Assembly: GCA_963774765.1 (NCBI GenBank)
Contig: CAVZGP010000011.1
Coordinates: 248,001-312,000, forward strand
Length of the DNA stretch: 64,000 nt
Reading direction: 5' to 3'
From: Sva-07 sp963774765
GTDB lineage: Bacteria; Actinomycetota; Acidimicrobiia; Acidimicrobiales; Ilumatobacteraceae
This document shows, in pieces, positions 53,988-63,156 of the stretch. A program made the translations under genes and the position numbers. The notes under the pieces were generated by a model. The model was given only the letters and a program-made list of their open reading frames with translations. It had not been told where the DNA came from and searched no databases. Position 1 is the first letter of the stretch; the number at the start of each line of letters is the position of its first letter.

Positions 53988-55730
53988 GTGACGAGCAACC
54001 GTAATGTCAGAATGCCACGTGGCAAGCGTGCTGTGGCGGCGTTGGTTCTCTCGGCGGCGGCCTCGATGGCTGCGGTCAGCGCGTGGACAGTTGATGCCGC
54101 GCCGGGAGATTCCGATACCACCTACGTGCCGATCGCTCCCTGTCGACTTTTCGACTACCGCCCGGCGCCCGACAACGTGGGACCGCGGAGCACCCCCCTG
54201 GGTGAAGGTGAAACCTACGTGCAGGCGGCCACCGGTCTGAACGGCAACTGCTCGATTCCAGTAGGTGCGACCGGAATTGCGATCAACCTCACCGCCGTCA
54301 ATTCAACGACCGGAACGGTGATTCGGGTCTTCCCTGCGGATGTCTCGACGCTTCCACTCGTCTCGGTGCTCAACGTTGCCGCGGGTCAGGCGCCGACTCC
54401 GAACTTCGTCAACGTCACGCTGTCGCCGCAAGGCAGCTTCAAGATCTACAACCAGACAGGTCTCGTGTATCTGCTCGGCGATGTCGCTGGCTACTACACC
54501 TCGACATCGCTCACGGAATTGCAGACACAGATCAACGATCTGAAGGCATCGGGCGTCGCCGGTCCTGCTGGTCCTGCTGGTCCTGCTGGTCCTGCTGGTC
54601 CTGCTGGTCCGGCTGGTCCTGCGGGTGCCGATGGTGCTGATGGGGCGGTCGGTCCTGCTGGCGCTGATGGTGCTGACGGTGCTGATGGTGCTGATGGCGC
54701 GGTCGGTCCTGCTGGTGCGGATGGTGCTGATGGTGCTGATGGCGCGGTCGGTCCTGCCGGCGCTGATGGTGCTGATGGGGCGGTCGGTCCTGCGGGTCCT
54801 GCGGGTCCGGCTGGGGCTGATGGTGCTGATGGTTCGGCGAGTCGGCTGACCCCCGAACAGATTGCACTCCTGCGCTGGGATCAGGATCCCGGGCGAAGGG
54901 GAGTCGCAACCACCGGTACGAAACCATCCAATCTGGCCACCGACACCGTCTCGGTCTATGTGACGAACTACGACTCGGCGAATGTGACGGTCATCGATGC
55001 AGCGAGCAGCGCCGTCACCGACACCGTCGCGGTCGGGAACAACCCACAAGGGATCGCCTACGACGGCACCAACGTCTACGTCACGAACAAGACTGACGAC
55101 ACCGTCAGTGTCATCAGTGCCGCATCGAAGTCCGTGGTCGACACCGTGACCGTCGGCGCTGATCCGATCAGCGTTGCAGCTGGTGGCGGGAAGGTCTGGG
55201 TGGCCAACTCTGGCGACGACACGGTCAGCGTGATCGATCCCGCGAACTCGTTCGCTGTCACGACGGTCACCGTCGGCGACTCACCCGAGGGAGTGGTGTT
55301 CGACGGCGTGAACATCTACGTGACGAATCGGCTCAGCAACAACATGAGCGTGATCGACCCGGCCACCGAAACGGTGACCACCACAGTTGCCGCAGGGACG
55401 TCGCCGACGGAGGTGCTCTACGACGGGACGTACCTGTGGATCGTGAACAACCGCAACTCCGTGCGGGTCACGAACCCGACGACCGGTGCGCAGGTGGCGA
55501 TGGTTCCCACTCTCGCCGGCATTCGTGGTCTCGCCTATGACGGCAACTACGTGTATGTCTCGCGTTCGGGCATCGGCCAGCTCGACGTGATCAGTCCGCT
55601 CGAATACAAGGTTGCCGGCAGCATCGTCAACACGATCGGCGCTTTCCCGTTCGGGATCGTGTTCACGGGCGCCAACATCTTCGTCGCCAACCAGAACTCT
55701 GACACGGTGTCGAAGCTGACGCTCTTCTGA
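53988..55730 (+). CDS. Secreted collagen-like / YVTN beta-propeller protein
   Basis: A 580-aa exported protein in four parts. (1) A signal peptide (AALVLSAAASMAAVSAWT). (2) A beta domain of the kind found in actinobacterial surface proteins (APCRLFDYRPAPDNVG, then AIAINLTAVNSTTG-type and LLGDVAGYYT). (3) About 31 Gly-X-Y triplets, residues 189-283, mostly GPA, GAD and GAV. (4) A propeller of about seven YVTN/YncE-type repeats (SVYVTNYDSANVTVIDAA, NVYVTNKTDDTVSVISAA). Collagen-like tracts form trimeric stalks, so it may present propellers as trimers. It sits between the rml genes and the rfbF operon. GTG 53988 is chosen by RBS. Confidence 0.88.
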   Translation: MTSNRNVRMPRGKRAVAALVLSAAASMAAVSAWTVDAAPGDSDTTYVPIAPCRLFDYRPAPDNVGPRSTPLGEGETYVQAATGLNGNCSIPVGATGIAINLTAVNSTTGTVIRVFPADVSTLPLVSVLNVAAGQAPTPNFVNVTLSPQGSFKIYNQTGLVYLLGDVAGYYTSTSLTELQTQINDLKASGVAGPAGPAGPAGPAGPAGPAGPAGADGADGAVGPAGADGADGADGADGAVGPAGADGADGADGAVGPAGADGADGAVGPAGPAGPAGADGADGSASRLTPEQIALLRWDQDPGRRGVATTGTKPSNLATDTVSVYVTNYDSANVTVIDAASSAVTDTVAVGNNPQGIAYDGTNVYVTNKTDDTVSVISAASKSVVDTVTVGADPISVAAGGGKVWVANSGDDTVSVIDPANSFAVTTVTVGDSPEGVVFDGVNIYVTNRLSNNMSVIDPATETVTTTVAAGTSPTEVLYDGTYLWIVNNRNSVRVTNPTTGAQVAMVPTLAGIRGLAYDGNYVYVSRSGIGQLDVISPLEYKVAGSIVNTIGAFPFGIVFTGANIFVANQNSDTVSKLTLF

Positions 55731-55735
55731 CCGAT

Positions 55736-55773
55736 GGTGGTTCGACGGCGATCCAACTCGCCGTCGAACCACC
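55736..55773 (+). terminator. Perfect 16-bp hairpin after the collagen-like gene
   Basis: Arms GGTGGTTCGACGGCGA and TCGCCGTCGAACCACC enclose the loop TCCAAC, 5 nt after the stop codon. There is no U-tract, but the stem is the strongest simple terminator in the window. The remaining gap to 55899 shows no clear promoter. Confidence 0.8.
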
Positions 55774-55899
55774 GCATCGTCCAGTCATGAGATGATCAAG
55801 TTCTTCGACGGCCATTTCACCGTCTGCAGCGTTCCTCTACCCTGATGTTCCAACGGAACTGATCCGGACGTTCTTCGAGGAACAGCGAGGTTTGCGTGA

Positions 55900-56535
55900 A
55901 TGGTGCCGAAGATTGCTACTCAGGTTCACGAGGCATCGTCGATCTCGGGAGACGCCGAGTCGTCGAGTGATCGTCTGCCGGGCGAGTGGGTGACCCACTC
56001 GACGATTCGAACGGTGTACGAGAGTTGGTGGTGTTCGCTTCGCCTCGATGACGTCGAGAAGCCGGATGGCACCCACACCGAGCACGAGGTGATTCGCGGT
56101 CCGGACGCAGCCGGAATCGTCGTGCTTCACCCCGATCGCGGGGTGCTGATGATCTGGCGACACCGATTCATGCCCAACACCTGGGGATGGGAGGTGCCCG
56201 GAGGGGCGATCGACGCCGGCGAGACGGCCCGCGAGGCTGCTGTTCGCGAGTGTCTCGAGGAGACCGGATGGAGCGTGAGTGGATCCGTCGGACATCTCAG
56301 CACGCATCATCCCTCGGTGGGGCTTGTTCATCAGACCTTCGACCTGTTCATCGCCGACGATGCTCGACGGGAGGGTGACCCGTCGGATCGCAACGAGGCG
56401 GTACTCGTCGAATGGCGTCCGCTCGATCAGGTTGCGCAGGATCTCCGCACGGGTGCGATCAGCGACGCGTTCAGTCAATTGGGAGTGGCGCTCGCGTTGG
56501 GTGCGACCGGGCACGGCGACCTGTTGGCATGGTGA
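55900..56535 (+). CDS. NUDIX hydrolase
   Basis: A 211-aa protein with a complete NUDIX box, GGAIDAGETAREAAVREC followed by LEETGW (G-x5-E-x7-REUxEExGU). It is preceded by RHRFMPNTWGWEVPG, as in ADP-ribose/nucleoside-diphosphate-sugar pyrophosphatases. The N-terminal 60 residues are an extension that includes a Trp-rich strand (VYESWWCSLRLDDV). It probably hydrolyses a nucleotide sugar, which fits the neighbouring sugar-nucleotide genes, but the substrate is not readable. It is separated by 72 bp from rfbF. Confidence 0.9.
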   Translation: MVPKIATQVHEASSISGDAESSSDRLPGEWVTHSTIRTVYESWWCSLRLDDVEKPDGTHTEHEVIRGPDAAGIVVLHPDRGVLMIWRHRFMPNTWGWEVPGGAIDAGETAREAAVRECLEETGWSVSGSVGHLSTHHPSVGLVHQTFDLFIADDARREGDPSDRNEAVLVEWRPLDQVAQDLRTGAISDAFSQLGVALALGATGHGDLLAW

Positions 56536-56607
56536 CCTGGTGACGATGGCCGGTATGGCTGCTACGGTGTCCAGGGTTCAGGCGGACGCGAATGAAGGGA
56601 ATGGCGG

Positions 56608-57381
56608 ATGAAGGTTGGGATCCTCGCGGGTGGACTTGGAAGTCGGTTGTCCGAAGAGACGACCGTCAAACCCAAGCCGATGGTCGAGATCGGGGAGAAC
56701 CCGATCCTCTGGCACATCATGAAGTACTACGCCCAGTTCGGTCATCACGACTTCGCGGTCGCTCTCGGCTACAAGGGCGACTACATCAAGCGTTGGTTCG
56801 CTGATCGCGCGACGCTCGGTGGTGACCTCCACATCGAGACTGCCGCTGGGGCTGTCGTGTCATCCGGGCCGGGTGGCGAGGAAGACTGGTCGATCGATCT
56901 GGTCGAGACCGGGCTTTCAACCAACACCGGCGGACGTATCAAGCGACTGTTGCCGTTCCTCGGCGACGAGACGTTCATGGTCACATGGGGCGATGGGGTG
57001 TCGACTGTCGACCTCGACGCGCTCTTGGAATTCCACAAGGCGCATGGCAAGATCTGCACACTCACGGCGGTCCACCCACCTGCGCGCTACGGCCACCTCG
57101 AGATCGACGGCGACCGCATCTCGGAGTTCAGCGAGAAGCCGCAAGCTGCAGAAGGGTGGATCAACGGCGCGTTCTTCGTGATGGAGCCCGAGATCGCCGA
57201 CTACATCCACGGCGACGACACGCTCTTCGAACGAGAGCCGCTCGAACGACTTGCAGCGGAGGGACAATTGATGGCCTATCGCCACACCGACTTCTGGGCG
57301 TGCATGGACACCATGCGTGACAAGGTGATGTTGGAGTCACTGTGGGATTCAGGCAACGCCCCGTGGAAGGTGTGGAAATGA
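56608..57381 (+). CDS. rfbF: Glucose-1-phosphate cytidylyltransferase
   Basis: A 257-aa nucleotidyltransferase making CDP-glucose from CTP and glucose 1-phosphate. Marks are LAGGLGSRLSEETTVKPKPM, then YYAQFGHHDFAVALGYKGDY, TWGDGVSTVDLDALLEFH and FWACMDTMRDKVMLE, all typical of RfbF. It opens a tight operon: its TGA overlaps the ATG of the epimerase. CDP-glucose feeds CDP-3,6-dideoxyhexose or branched sugars; the usual CDP-glucose 4,6-dehydratase (rfbG) is not adjacent. Confidence 0.95.
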   Translation: MKVGILAGGLGSRLSEETTVKPKPMVEIGENPILWHIMKYYAQFGHHDFAVALGYKGDYIKRWFADRATLGGDLHIETAAGAVVSSGPGGEEDWSIDLVETGLSTNTGGRIKRLLPFLGDETFMVTWGDGVSTVDLDALLEFHKAHGKICTLTAVHPPARYGHLEIDGDRISEFSEKPQAAEGWINGAFFVMEPEIADYIHGDDTLFEREPLERLAAEGQLMAYRHTDFWACMDTMRDKVMLESLWDSGNAPWKVWK

Positions 57382-58416
57382 AGGTCCTGGTCACGGGTCA
57401 TGACGGGTACATCGGCACGGTGCTGGTACCGATGCTCCAGAGCCGAGGACACGAGGTCGTCGGCATGGACAGCATGCTCTTCGAGCGTTGCGTGTTCGGT
57501 ACCAAGAGCTCCCGGCCCGACATCGAGTACCGACTCGACGTGCGCGACGCCGCAACTCGAGCATCTCGTCGGGGTCGATGCGGTCATCCATCTCGCCGGG
57601 ATGAGCAACGACCCCGCAGGCGACCTCAACCCCGCCGCGACCTACGAGGTCAACCACGTCGCCTCGACCAGATTGGCGGAGATCGCAAAGGCCGCCGGGG
57701 TACAGCGCTTCTTGTTCTCGTCGTCGTGTTCCACCTACGGAGCGCACGGTGATGAGTTCCTCGACGAATCGGCGGAGTTCCTGCCGGTGACGCCGTACGG
57801 CGAGTCCAAGGTGTTCGTCGAACGCGACCTCCATGGCCTCGCCGACGACGCGTTCACGCCGACGTTTCTCCGAAATGCGACGGCCTACGGGGTGTCCGAA
57901 CGCCTGCGCGGCGATCTCGTGGTCAACAACCTGACCGGGTTTGCGGTGACCACGAACCAGGTGTTCTTGAAGAGCGATGGGTCGTCGTGGCGTCCCCTCG
58001 TGCACATCGAGGACATCTCGCGTGCGTTCTGCGTGTTGATGGAGGCCCCGAGAGACCTGGTCCACGACGAGGCGTTCAATGTGGGCCACACCGACGAGAA
58101 CTACCGGATCAGCGACGTCGCCGAGATCGTTGGTGAGGTGACCGGAGCAGACGTGACCATGTCCGACGAGGCGTTCAACGACATCCGGAACTACCGGGTC
58201 AACTGCGACAAGCTGACCAACCGTTTCCCCGAGGCGACACCGCGCTGGACGGTCCGAAAGGGGGCCGAGTCCTTGATGGCAGCGATGGAGGCCAATGGCC
58301 TCACGATCGGTGATCTCGAGGGCGCTCGCTACATGAGACTCCGTCAGCTCCAAGAATTCATGGAGTCTGGCGCCCTCAGCGGCGATCTTCACTGGATGGG
58401 TGGTGTTCCAGCGTGA
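57378..58416 (+). CDS. NAD-dependent epimerase/dehydratase (one frame break)
   Basis: About 345 aa of extended SDR once an extra base near 57552 is removed. NAD motif VTGHDGYIGT, then HLAGMSNDPAGDLNP, FSSSCSTYGAHG and the catalytic YGESK. LVHIEDISRAF follows later. The substrate is a nucleotide sugar, possibly the CDP-glucose product made by the upstream enzyme. Start and stop overlap both neighbours (ATGA and GTGA), so the unit is tightly co-translated. The frame break is in DVRDA-QLEHLVGVDAVI and the protein continues perfectly after it. Confidence 0.88.
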
Positions 58417-59648
58417 CGACGATCTCTGCCTGCAGGGGTTGCGGCTCACTTCGACTCAAGCAGTTCCTCGACTTGGGTGAGACGCCTTTGGCCGATGCAC
58501 TCGTCACGAGTGAGGTCGTGGAGCACCCCGAACGCGAGGAACGGTTTGCGCTCGCGGTTGCCTTCTGCCCCGATTGTGCTCTCGTCCAGATCACCGAGGA
58601 CGTCGAGCCCGAAAAGTTGTTCGTCGACAACTACTTGTACTTCTCGTCGTTCTCGGACCATCTGCTCGCGCACAGCCGCGAGCACGCAGTCGGCTTGATC
58701 GACACACGACATCTCACCGGTGACTCGTTCGTCGTCGAACTCGCGAGCAACGACGGCTACCTGCTCAAGAACTTCGTTGACGCCGGCATTCCGTCGCTGG
58801 GGTTCGACCCAGCTCCCGACCAGGCGGCGGCCGCGAATGCGATGGGAGTCGAGACCATCGCCGGATTCTTCGGGCTCGACGCCGCCCGCTCGCTGCGCAG
58901 CACGCGTGGCGCCGCAGACGTGATCATCGCGAACAACGTGATGGCGCACATTCCCGATCCGAACGACTTCGTCGCGGGCATGGCGCACCTGCTCGCGGAA
59001 GATGGCCTCATCACGGTGGAGAACCCCAGCGTGTGGGACCTGGTCGATCGCTGCGCGTTCGACACCGTGTACCACGAGCACTTCTTCTACCACTCGTGTC
59101 TCTCGGTGAAGGCGCTCGTCGAACGACACGGTCTGCACCTCAACGACGTGGAGTACTTCGCCGATCTCCATGGCGGGACCAATCGCTGGCACATCGGCCA
59201 CCGCGACGACCCGACGCCGCACGTCGTCGAGCGGCTTGCGGCTGAACGAGCTGCCGGTCTGGACTCGTTCGACTTCTACGCCGACTTCGGCCTCAGAGTC
59301 GACACGTTGCGTGACGATCTGGTCGGCCTGCTGCGTTCGCTTCGGGCAGGCGGCAAGACGGTTGCCGCCTACGGTGCGGCGGCCAAGGGAGCGACCATGC
59401 TGAATGCGTCCGGCATCACGACCGACCTCGTCTCGTACGTCGTCGATCGCAACGTGCACAAGGTGGGCCGGTTCATGCCTGGCACCCATCAGCCGATCGT
59501 CGGGCCCGAGGTCCTCGTGGAGGATCCGCCCGACGTCCTGCTGATCCTGGCCTGGAACTTCGCCGCCGAGATCATGGACCAACAGTCGGAGTACGCCGCC
59601 CGAGGCGGCCGTTTCCTGGTTCCCGTCCCGTCACCGGAGCTGATCTGA
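58413..59648 (+). CDS. Sugar C-methyltransferase, NovU/TylC3 family (paralogue 1)
   Basis: A 411-aa SAM-dependent enzyme. The N-terminal zinc-binding domain has Cys7, Cys10, Cys52 and Cys55. The SAM domain has FVVELASNDGYLLKNF and ANNVMAHIPDPNDF. The catalytic motif DTVYHEHFFYHS keeps the Tyr, Glu and His known in TcaB9. A C-terminal Rossmann-like domain (AAYGAAAKGATMLNASG) is characteristic. These enzymes add a methyl group at C3 of a 4-keto deoxysugar nucleotide. This copy looks fully active and probably acts on the dTDP- or CDP-sugar of the cluster. GTG start overlaps the epimerase stop. Confidence 0.92.
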   Translation: MTTISACRGCGSLRLKQFLDLGETPLADALVTSEVVEHPEREERFALAVAFCPDCALVQITEDVEPEKLFVDNYLYFSSFSDHLLAHSREHAVGLIDTRHLTGDSFVVELASNDGYLLKNFVDAGIPSLGFDPAPDQAAAANAMGVETIAGFFGLDAARSLRSTRGAADVIIANNVMAHIPDPNDFVAGMAHLLAEDGLITVENPSVWDLVDRCAFDTVYHEHFFYHSCLSVKALVERHGLHLNDVEYFADLHGGTNRWHIGHRDDPTPHVVERLAAERAAGLDSFDFYADFGLRVDTLRDDLVGLLRSLRAGGKTVAAYGAAAKGATMLNASGITTDLVSYVVDRNVHKVGRFMPGTHQPIVGPEVLVEDPPDVLLILAWNFAAEIMDQQSEYAARGGRFLVPVPSPELI

Positions 59649-59650
59649 GC

Positions 59651-60880
59651 ATGTCGATGCGACCTCCGTTGCCCGCCGGTGGCCGGACCACCGACGAACG
59701 ACTGGACCAGGCGTGTCCCGCCTGTGACTCCACCACGCTGACCGCCTTCTTCGAGGAGGGCAACGTCCCCACGAACAGCTGCCTGCTGCTGGATGATCCT
59801 GCCGAGGCGAGTGGGTTCCCCCGCGGGGAGCTCCGCATCGCATTCTGCGAGACATGCGGATTCATCACGAACACGGCCTTCGTCCCCGGACAGGCGGAGT
59901 ACTCCCAGCGGTACGAGGAAACGCAGGGATTCTCGCCGAAGTTCATGGAGTTCGCAGCGGCGCTCGCACGTCGTTGGGTGGTGGACTACGACCTCGCCGA
60001 GCGCACCGTGCTCGAGATCGGTTGCGGTAAGGGCGAGTTCCTCCTCGAGATGGCCAGGGCGGGTGCCGGTCACTGCATCGGCATCGACCCCGGCGTGCAT
60101 CCCGAGCGGCTCGATGACCCGGCGTCTGCCGACATCGAGTGGATCGTCGACTTCTACGACGAGCGCTACACACATCTCGATGCCGACGTCGTGATCTGCC
60201 GGCACACCCTCGAGCACATACCGAACGTCGCCGAGTTCATGACGACCATCCGGAGATCGATCGGTGATCGGCCCGACACGGTGGTGCTGTTCGAGCTTCC
60301 GGACGTGCAGCGCGTGCTCGACGAGGTCGCCTTCTGGGACATGTACTACGAGCACTGCTCGTACTTCAGTCTCGGATCACTCGCTCGGCTGTTCCGACGC
60401 ACCGGCTTCGAAGTGGTCGAGTTGTCGCTCGAGTACGACGATCAGTACCTGCTGATCGCAGCACGGCCGTCGACGGTTCCCGCGGCGGGCGCACCGCTGT
60501 CGGAGGAGGACGACCTCGGGCAGCTGCGGGCCGGAGTCGACGAGTTCCGCCGCGGGTACGACGAATTGGTGTCGGGCTGGCGCACGCGGTTCGCAGCTCT
60601 GACGGCCGATGGGGGGAGTGCGGTCATCTGGGGCTCGGGGTCCAAGGGCGTCTCGTTCATCTCGAATCTGGCCTTGGGCGATGAGTTGGCTGCCGCAGTG
60701 GACATCAATCCCCACAAGTGGGGGAAGTTCATGGTGGGTTCGCAACACGAGATCGTGGCGCCGGAGACGCTCCGGCAGATCTCACCCGACCTCGTCGTCG
60801 CGATGAACCCCATCTACCTCGACGAGATCGGCGCGACCCTGACCGACGTCGGCGTCGACACCGAGTTGCGGGCGCTCTAG
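59651..60880 (+). CDS. Class I SAM methyltransferase of the NovU/TylC3 type (paralogue 2)
   Basis: A 409-aa protein with the same layout: CPACDSTTL and FCETCGFI (CxxC pairs), SAM motif VLEIGCGKGEFLLEMA, CRHTLEHIPNVAEF, active-site region MYYEHCSYFSLG and C-terminal VIWGSGSKGVSFISNLALGD. The Tyr-x-Glu-His active-site pattern is kept (YYEH), but its surroundings differ from paralogue 1. It starts 3 nt after that gene. The substrate may be a different carbon or sugar. A C-terminal fold like that of SDR/methyltransf_14 proteins is present. Confidence 0.88.
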   Translation: MSMRPPLPAGGRTTDERLDQACPACDSTTLTAFFEEGNVPTNSCLLLDDPAEASGFPRGELRIAFCETCGFITNTAFVPGQAEYSQRYEETQGFSPKFMEFAAALARRWVVDYDLAERTVLEIGCGKGEFLLEMARAGAGHCIGIDPGVHPERLDDPASADIEWIVDFYDERYTHLDADVVICRHTLEHIPNVAEFMTTIRRSIGDRPDTVVLFELPDVQRVLDEVAFWDMYYEHCSYFSLGSLARLFRRTGFEVVELSLEYDDQYLLIAARPSTVPAAGAPLSEEDDLGQLRAGVDEFRRGYDELVSGWRTRFAALTADGGSAVIWGSGSKGVSFISNLALGDELAAAVDINPHKWGKFMVGSQHEIVAPETLRQISPDLVVAMNPIYLDEIGATLTDVGVDTELRAL

Positions 60881-60885
60881 CCGGG

Positions 60886-62097
60886 ATGGGAGATGTCGCC
60901 GAGACGGCCGTTCGCGCAGACGCTCCGCAAGCCGGTCCCTCGTGTCCTGTCTGCACGTCGAATCAGCAACACCGCGTGTTGTCGCTGCCCGGCATGCCCG
61001 TCCTTGTCAACGCTCAGGCAACACCACAGGAGTCGCCATTCGTCGACCGAGGCGACATCGAACTCGTGGTGTGCGCCGGGTGCGGCCATCTCTTCAACCG
61101 GGCATTCGACCCCACCCTTCTCGACTACGACGCCACCTACGAGAACACCCTGCACTACTCGGCCCATTTCCGCCAGTTCGCGTCGGGACTCTGCGATCGT
61201 CTCGTCACGACTCATGGCCTTGTCGGCGAGCGGGTGGCCGAACTGGGTTCGGGTCCCGGCCACTTCTTGTCGATGTTGTGTGATGCCGGCGTCGCGGCGG
61301 GGCTCGGTTTCGACCCCAGCTACGACCCCGGCAGACTCGGCGCCCCTGAGAATCCGTCAGTGGTCATCTCGACGGATCTGTTCCCTGCAGATGGGTCGCT
61401 GCAGGTGCGCCTGGCCTACTCCCAACACGTGCTGGAGCACCTCGATGACCCCATTGCTGCGCTCGCTGCACAGCGATCAGCGGTGGCGTCGACCGGCGGA
61501 GTCGTCTACACCGAGGTCCCCAACGGTGAACTGATGCTGCAGGAGTGTGCGTTGTGGGACCTGATCTACGAACACCGCTCGTACTTCGTTCCGACCTCGC
61601 TGGCGGTGGCGTGTTCGCGGGCAGGTCTCTCGATTCGGGTCCTGGACACTGCCTTCGGTGGTCAGTTTCTCTGGTGCGAAGCGGTGCAAGGCGATGCTGA
61701 CGACCACCGAGTGTCCGACCAGGACGTTGCGGTTGCGGTCGCGGACGCCCGTCGTTTCGGGCGACGGGCGGTGGATCGCATCGCGACGGCCCGCCGCGAA
61801 CTCGAAGCCCTGGCAGCAGTCGGACCCGTGGTGCTCTGGGGGGCGGGGTCCAAGGGGATCACGTATCTGAATCTCGTCGCCGATGTCGCACCGGTGGCCG
61901 CGGTCGTCGACATCAATCCTCGCAAGACCGGCTGGGGGGTGCCAGGTACCTCCTTGACGATCACGTCGCCCGACGATTTGGTCGGTCTTCGACCGCAAAC
62001 GGTCCTGGCGGCAAACCCGATGTACGTCGACGAGATCGCAAGCTTGTTGGCCGACCAGGACCTCCGGCCCGACATCGTGCCCTTGTGGGGCTCATGA
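60886..62097 (+). CDS. Class I SAM methyltransferase of the NovU/TylC3 type (paralogue 3)
   Basis: A 403-aa third copy: CPVCTSNQQHRVL and CAGCGHLFNRAF (CxxC), SAM motif VAELGSGPGHFLSMLC, SQHVLEHLDDPI, active-site region IYEHRSYFVPTS and C-terminal VLWGAGSKGITYLNLVADV. The family Tyr of the Y-x-E-H motif is Ile here, while Glu and His remain. This suggests altered chemistry or a different position of methylation. It starts 6 nt after paralogue 2 and ends the operon. GACCGG/CCGGTC at 62110-62125 follows it as a weak hairpin. Confidence 0.87.
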   Translation: MGDVAETAVRADAPQAGPSCPVCTSNQQHRVLSLPGMPVLVNAQATPQESPFVDRGDIELVVCAGCGHLFNRAFDPTLLDYDATYENTLHYSAHFRQFASGLCDRLVTTHGLVGERVAELGSGPGHFLSMLCDAGVAAGLGFDPSYDPGRLGAPENPSVVISTDLFPADGSLQVRLAYSQHVLEHLDDPIAALAAQRSAVASTGGVVYTEVPNGELMLQECALWDLIYEHRSYFVPTSLAVACSRAGLSIRVLDTAFGGQFLWCEAVQGDADDHRVSDQDVAVAVADARRFGRRAVDRIATARRELEALAAVGPVVLWGAGSKGITYLNLVADVAPVAAVVDINPRKTGWGVPGTSLTITSPDDLVGLRPQTVLAANPMYVDEIASLLADQDLRPDIVPLWGS

Positions 62098-62237
62098 TCC
62101 AGCCAGGTTGACCGGCCAGCCGGTCGCTGGGCCGAGGACACTGTGGTTCGAACATGGCCAAAGGCCGGACGTCACTGTCTGGAGGGATCGCTTTCGTGCC
62201 GATCGTGGTCCCAGGTCCGGGCCCTCACCTGAGTCTG

Positions 62238-63137
62238 CTACGGCCGTCGACGGACCGTTCTCCGCGTTGCCGCTCCGAGGCGCCTGGCCGACCACTGGGC
62301 ATCTCGCAGGCGATTGAACATGTCCATGCTGGGAACGGGTTCGAGGTCGTAGCCGAAGCGCTCAGCCACCGCACCCGCCAGCCAATTGAAGCGGGAGTGC
62401 TGCTCGGGTGTCCAGTTCGCCCATCGTGCTCGCGGGTCGAATTCCTCGGAGCGGTCGACCGGTTGCCAGGTGAGCCGCCCGGCCTGCGACAGGCTCTCGG
62501 ACGAATTGAGCACCGGAAGTGCGGCCGCCTGATCGAAGGGAAAGGCGTGTGGATCCAGCCCGCAGAACTCCACGAGGCGACGCACCTCGTCGCGATCCGC
62601 GGTCCAGAGGTCTTCGAACCGGAAGACGCCGACTCGTTCAGGATCGGAGTTCGCCGACACGCGGTCGAGCAAGTTTGCGCCGCGGACCCAATCATGCAGG
62701 GCGTACTCCCAGTCCATCCACCCGAAGGACTTGACGGCCGAGGAGACGGCATCGCGCCCGTCGCGAACGAGCACGACCAACCGTCCGTCGGGGAACAGGT
62801 CGCAGAACAAGTCGGCTCCATCGGGTGCTGGTGTCTTGGCAACCAAGACCGGCCGTTCCGCGTCGATGGCATATTCGGCGAGGTAGTCGACGACCGCGCC
62901 ACCGGCTGCACGCATCAGTCGGTTCCGAGCCTCTGGCGGTGGATTGGGACGTCCGCGGTATCTCGTCGAGACAGCATCAGCGAACCGTGCAAGGTGTTTC
63001 ACCGATTCGAGAGCATGATCCTCGCCGATCGCTGGTGACGCGGTGGTGTCAGGGTGCATCGCGATCAGCCGCGCGACGAACGTTGTTCCGCACCGCCGCA
63101 TGGGCGACACGACGTACACCAAACGTGGTCGATTCAC
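62238..63137 (-). CDS. PAPS-dependent sulfotransferase
   Basis: A 299-aa sulfotransferase. The 5'-phosphosulfate-binding loop is SPMRRCGTTFVARL (from residue 11). The 3'-phosphate-binding motif is LVVLVRDGRDAVSSAVKSFG, and FRFEDLWTADRDEVRRLVEF is the later family region. It would transfer sulfate from PAPS to a carbohydrate or lipid and release PAP. There is no signal or membrane helix. GTG 63137 puts the PSB loop at the usual distance from the start. The gene is convergent with the methyltransferase operon and may decorate the same polymer. Confidence 0.88.
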   Translation of the reverse strand: MNRPRLVYVVSPMRRCGTTFVARLIAMHPDTTASPAIGEDHALESVKHLARFADAVSTRYRGRPNPPPEARNRLMRAAGGAVVDYLAEYAIDAERPVLVAKTPAPDGADLFCDLFPDGRLVVLVRDGRDAVSSAVKSFGWMDWEYALHDWVRGANLLDRVSANSDPERVGVFRFEDLWTADRDEVRRLVEFCGLDPHAFPFDQAAALPVLNSSESLSQAGRLTWQPVDRSEEFDPRARWANWTPEQHSRFNWLAGAVAERFGYDLEPVPSMDMFNRLRDAQWSARRLGAATRRTVRRRP

Positions 63138-63156
63138 TGCGCGGTGCTCACTCGGC

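Noticed and set aside
54546..54840. The Gly-X-Y tract considered as an assembly artefact or mobile repeat
   Set aside because: It stays in frame with regular third-base changes and is flanked by coherent protein domains, so it is a coding tract.
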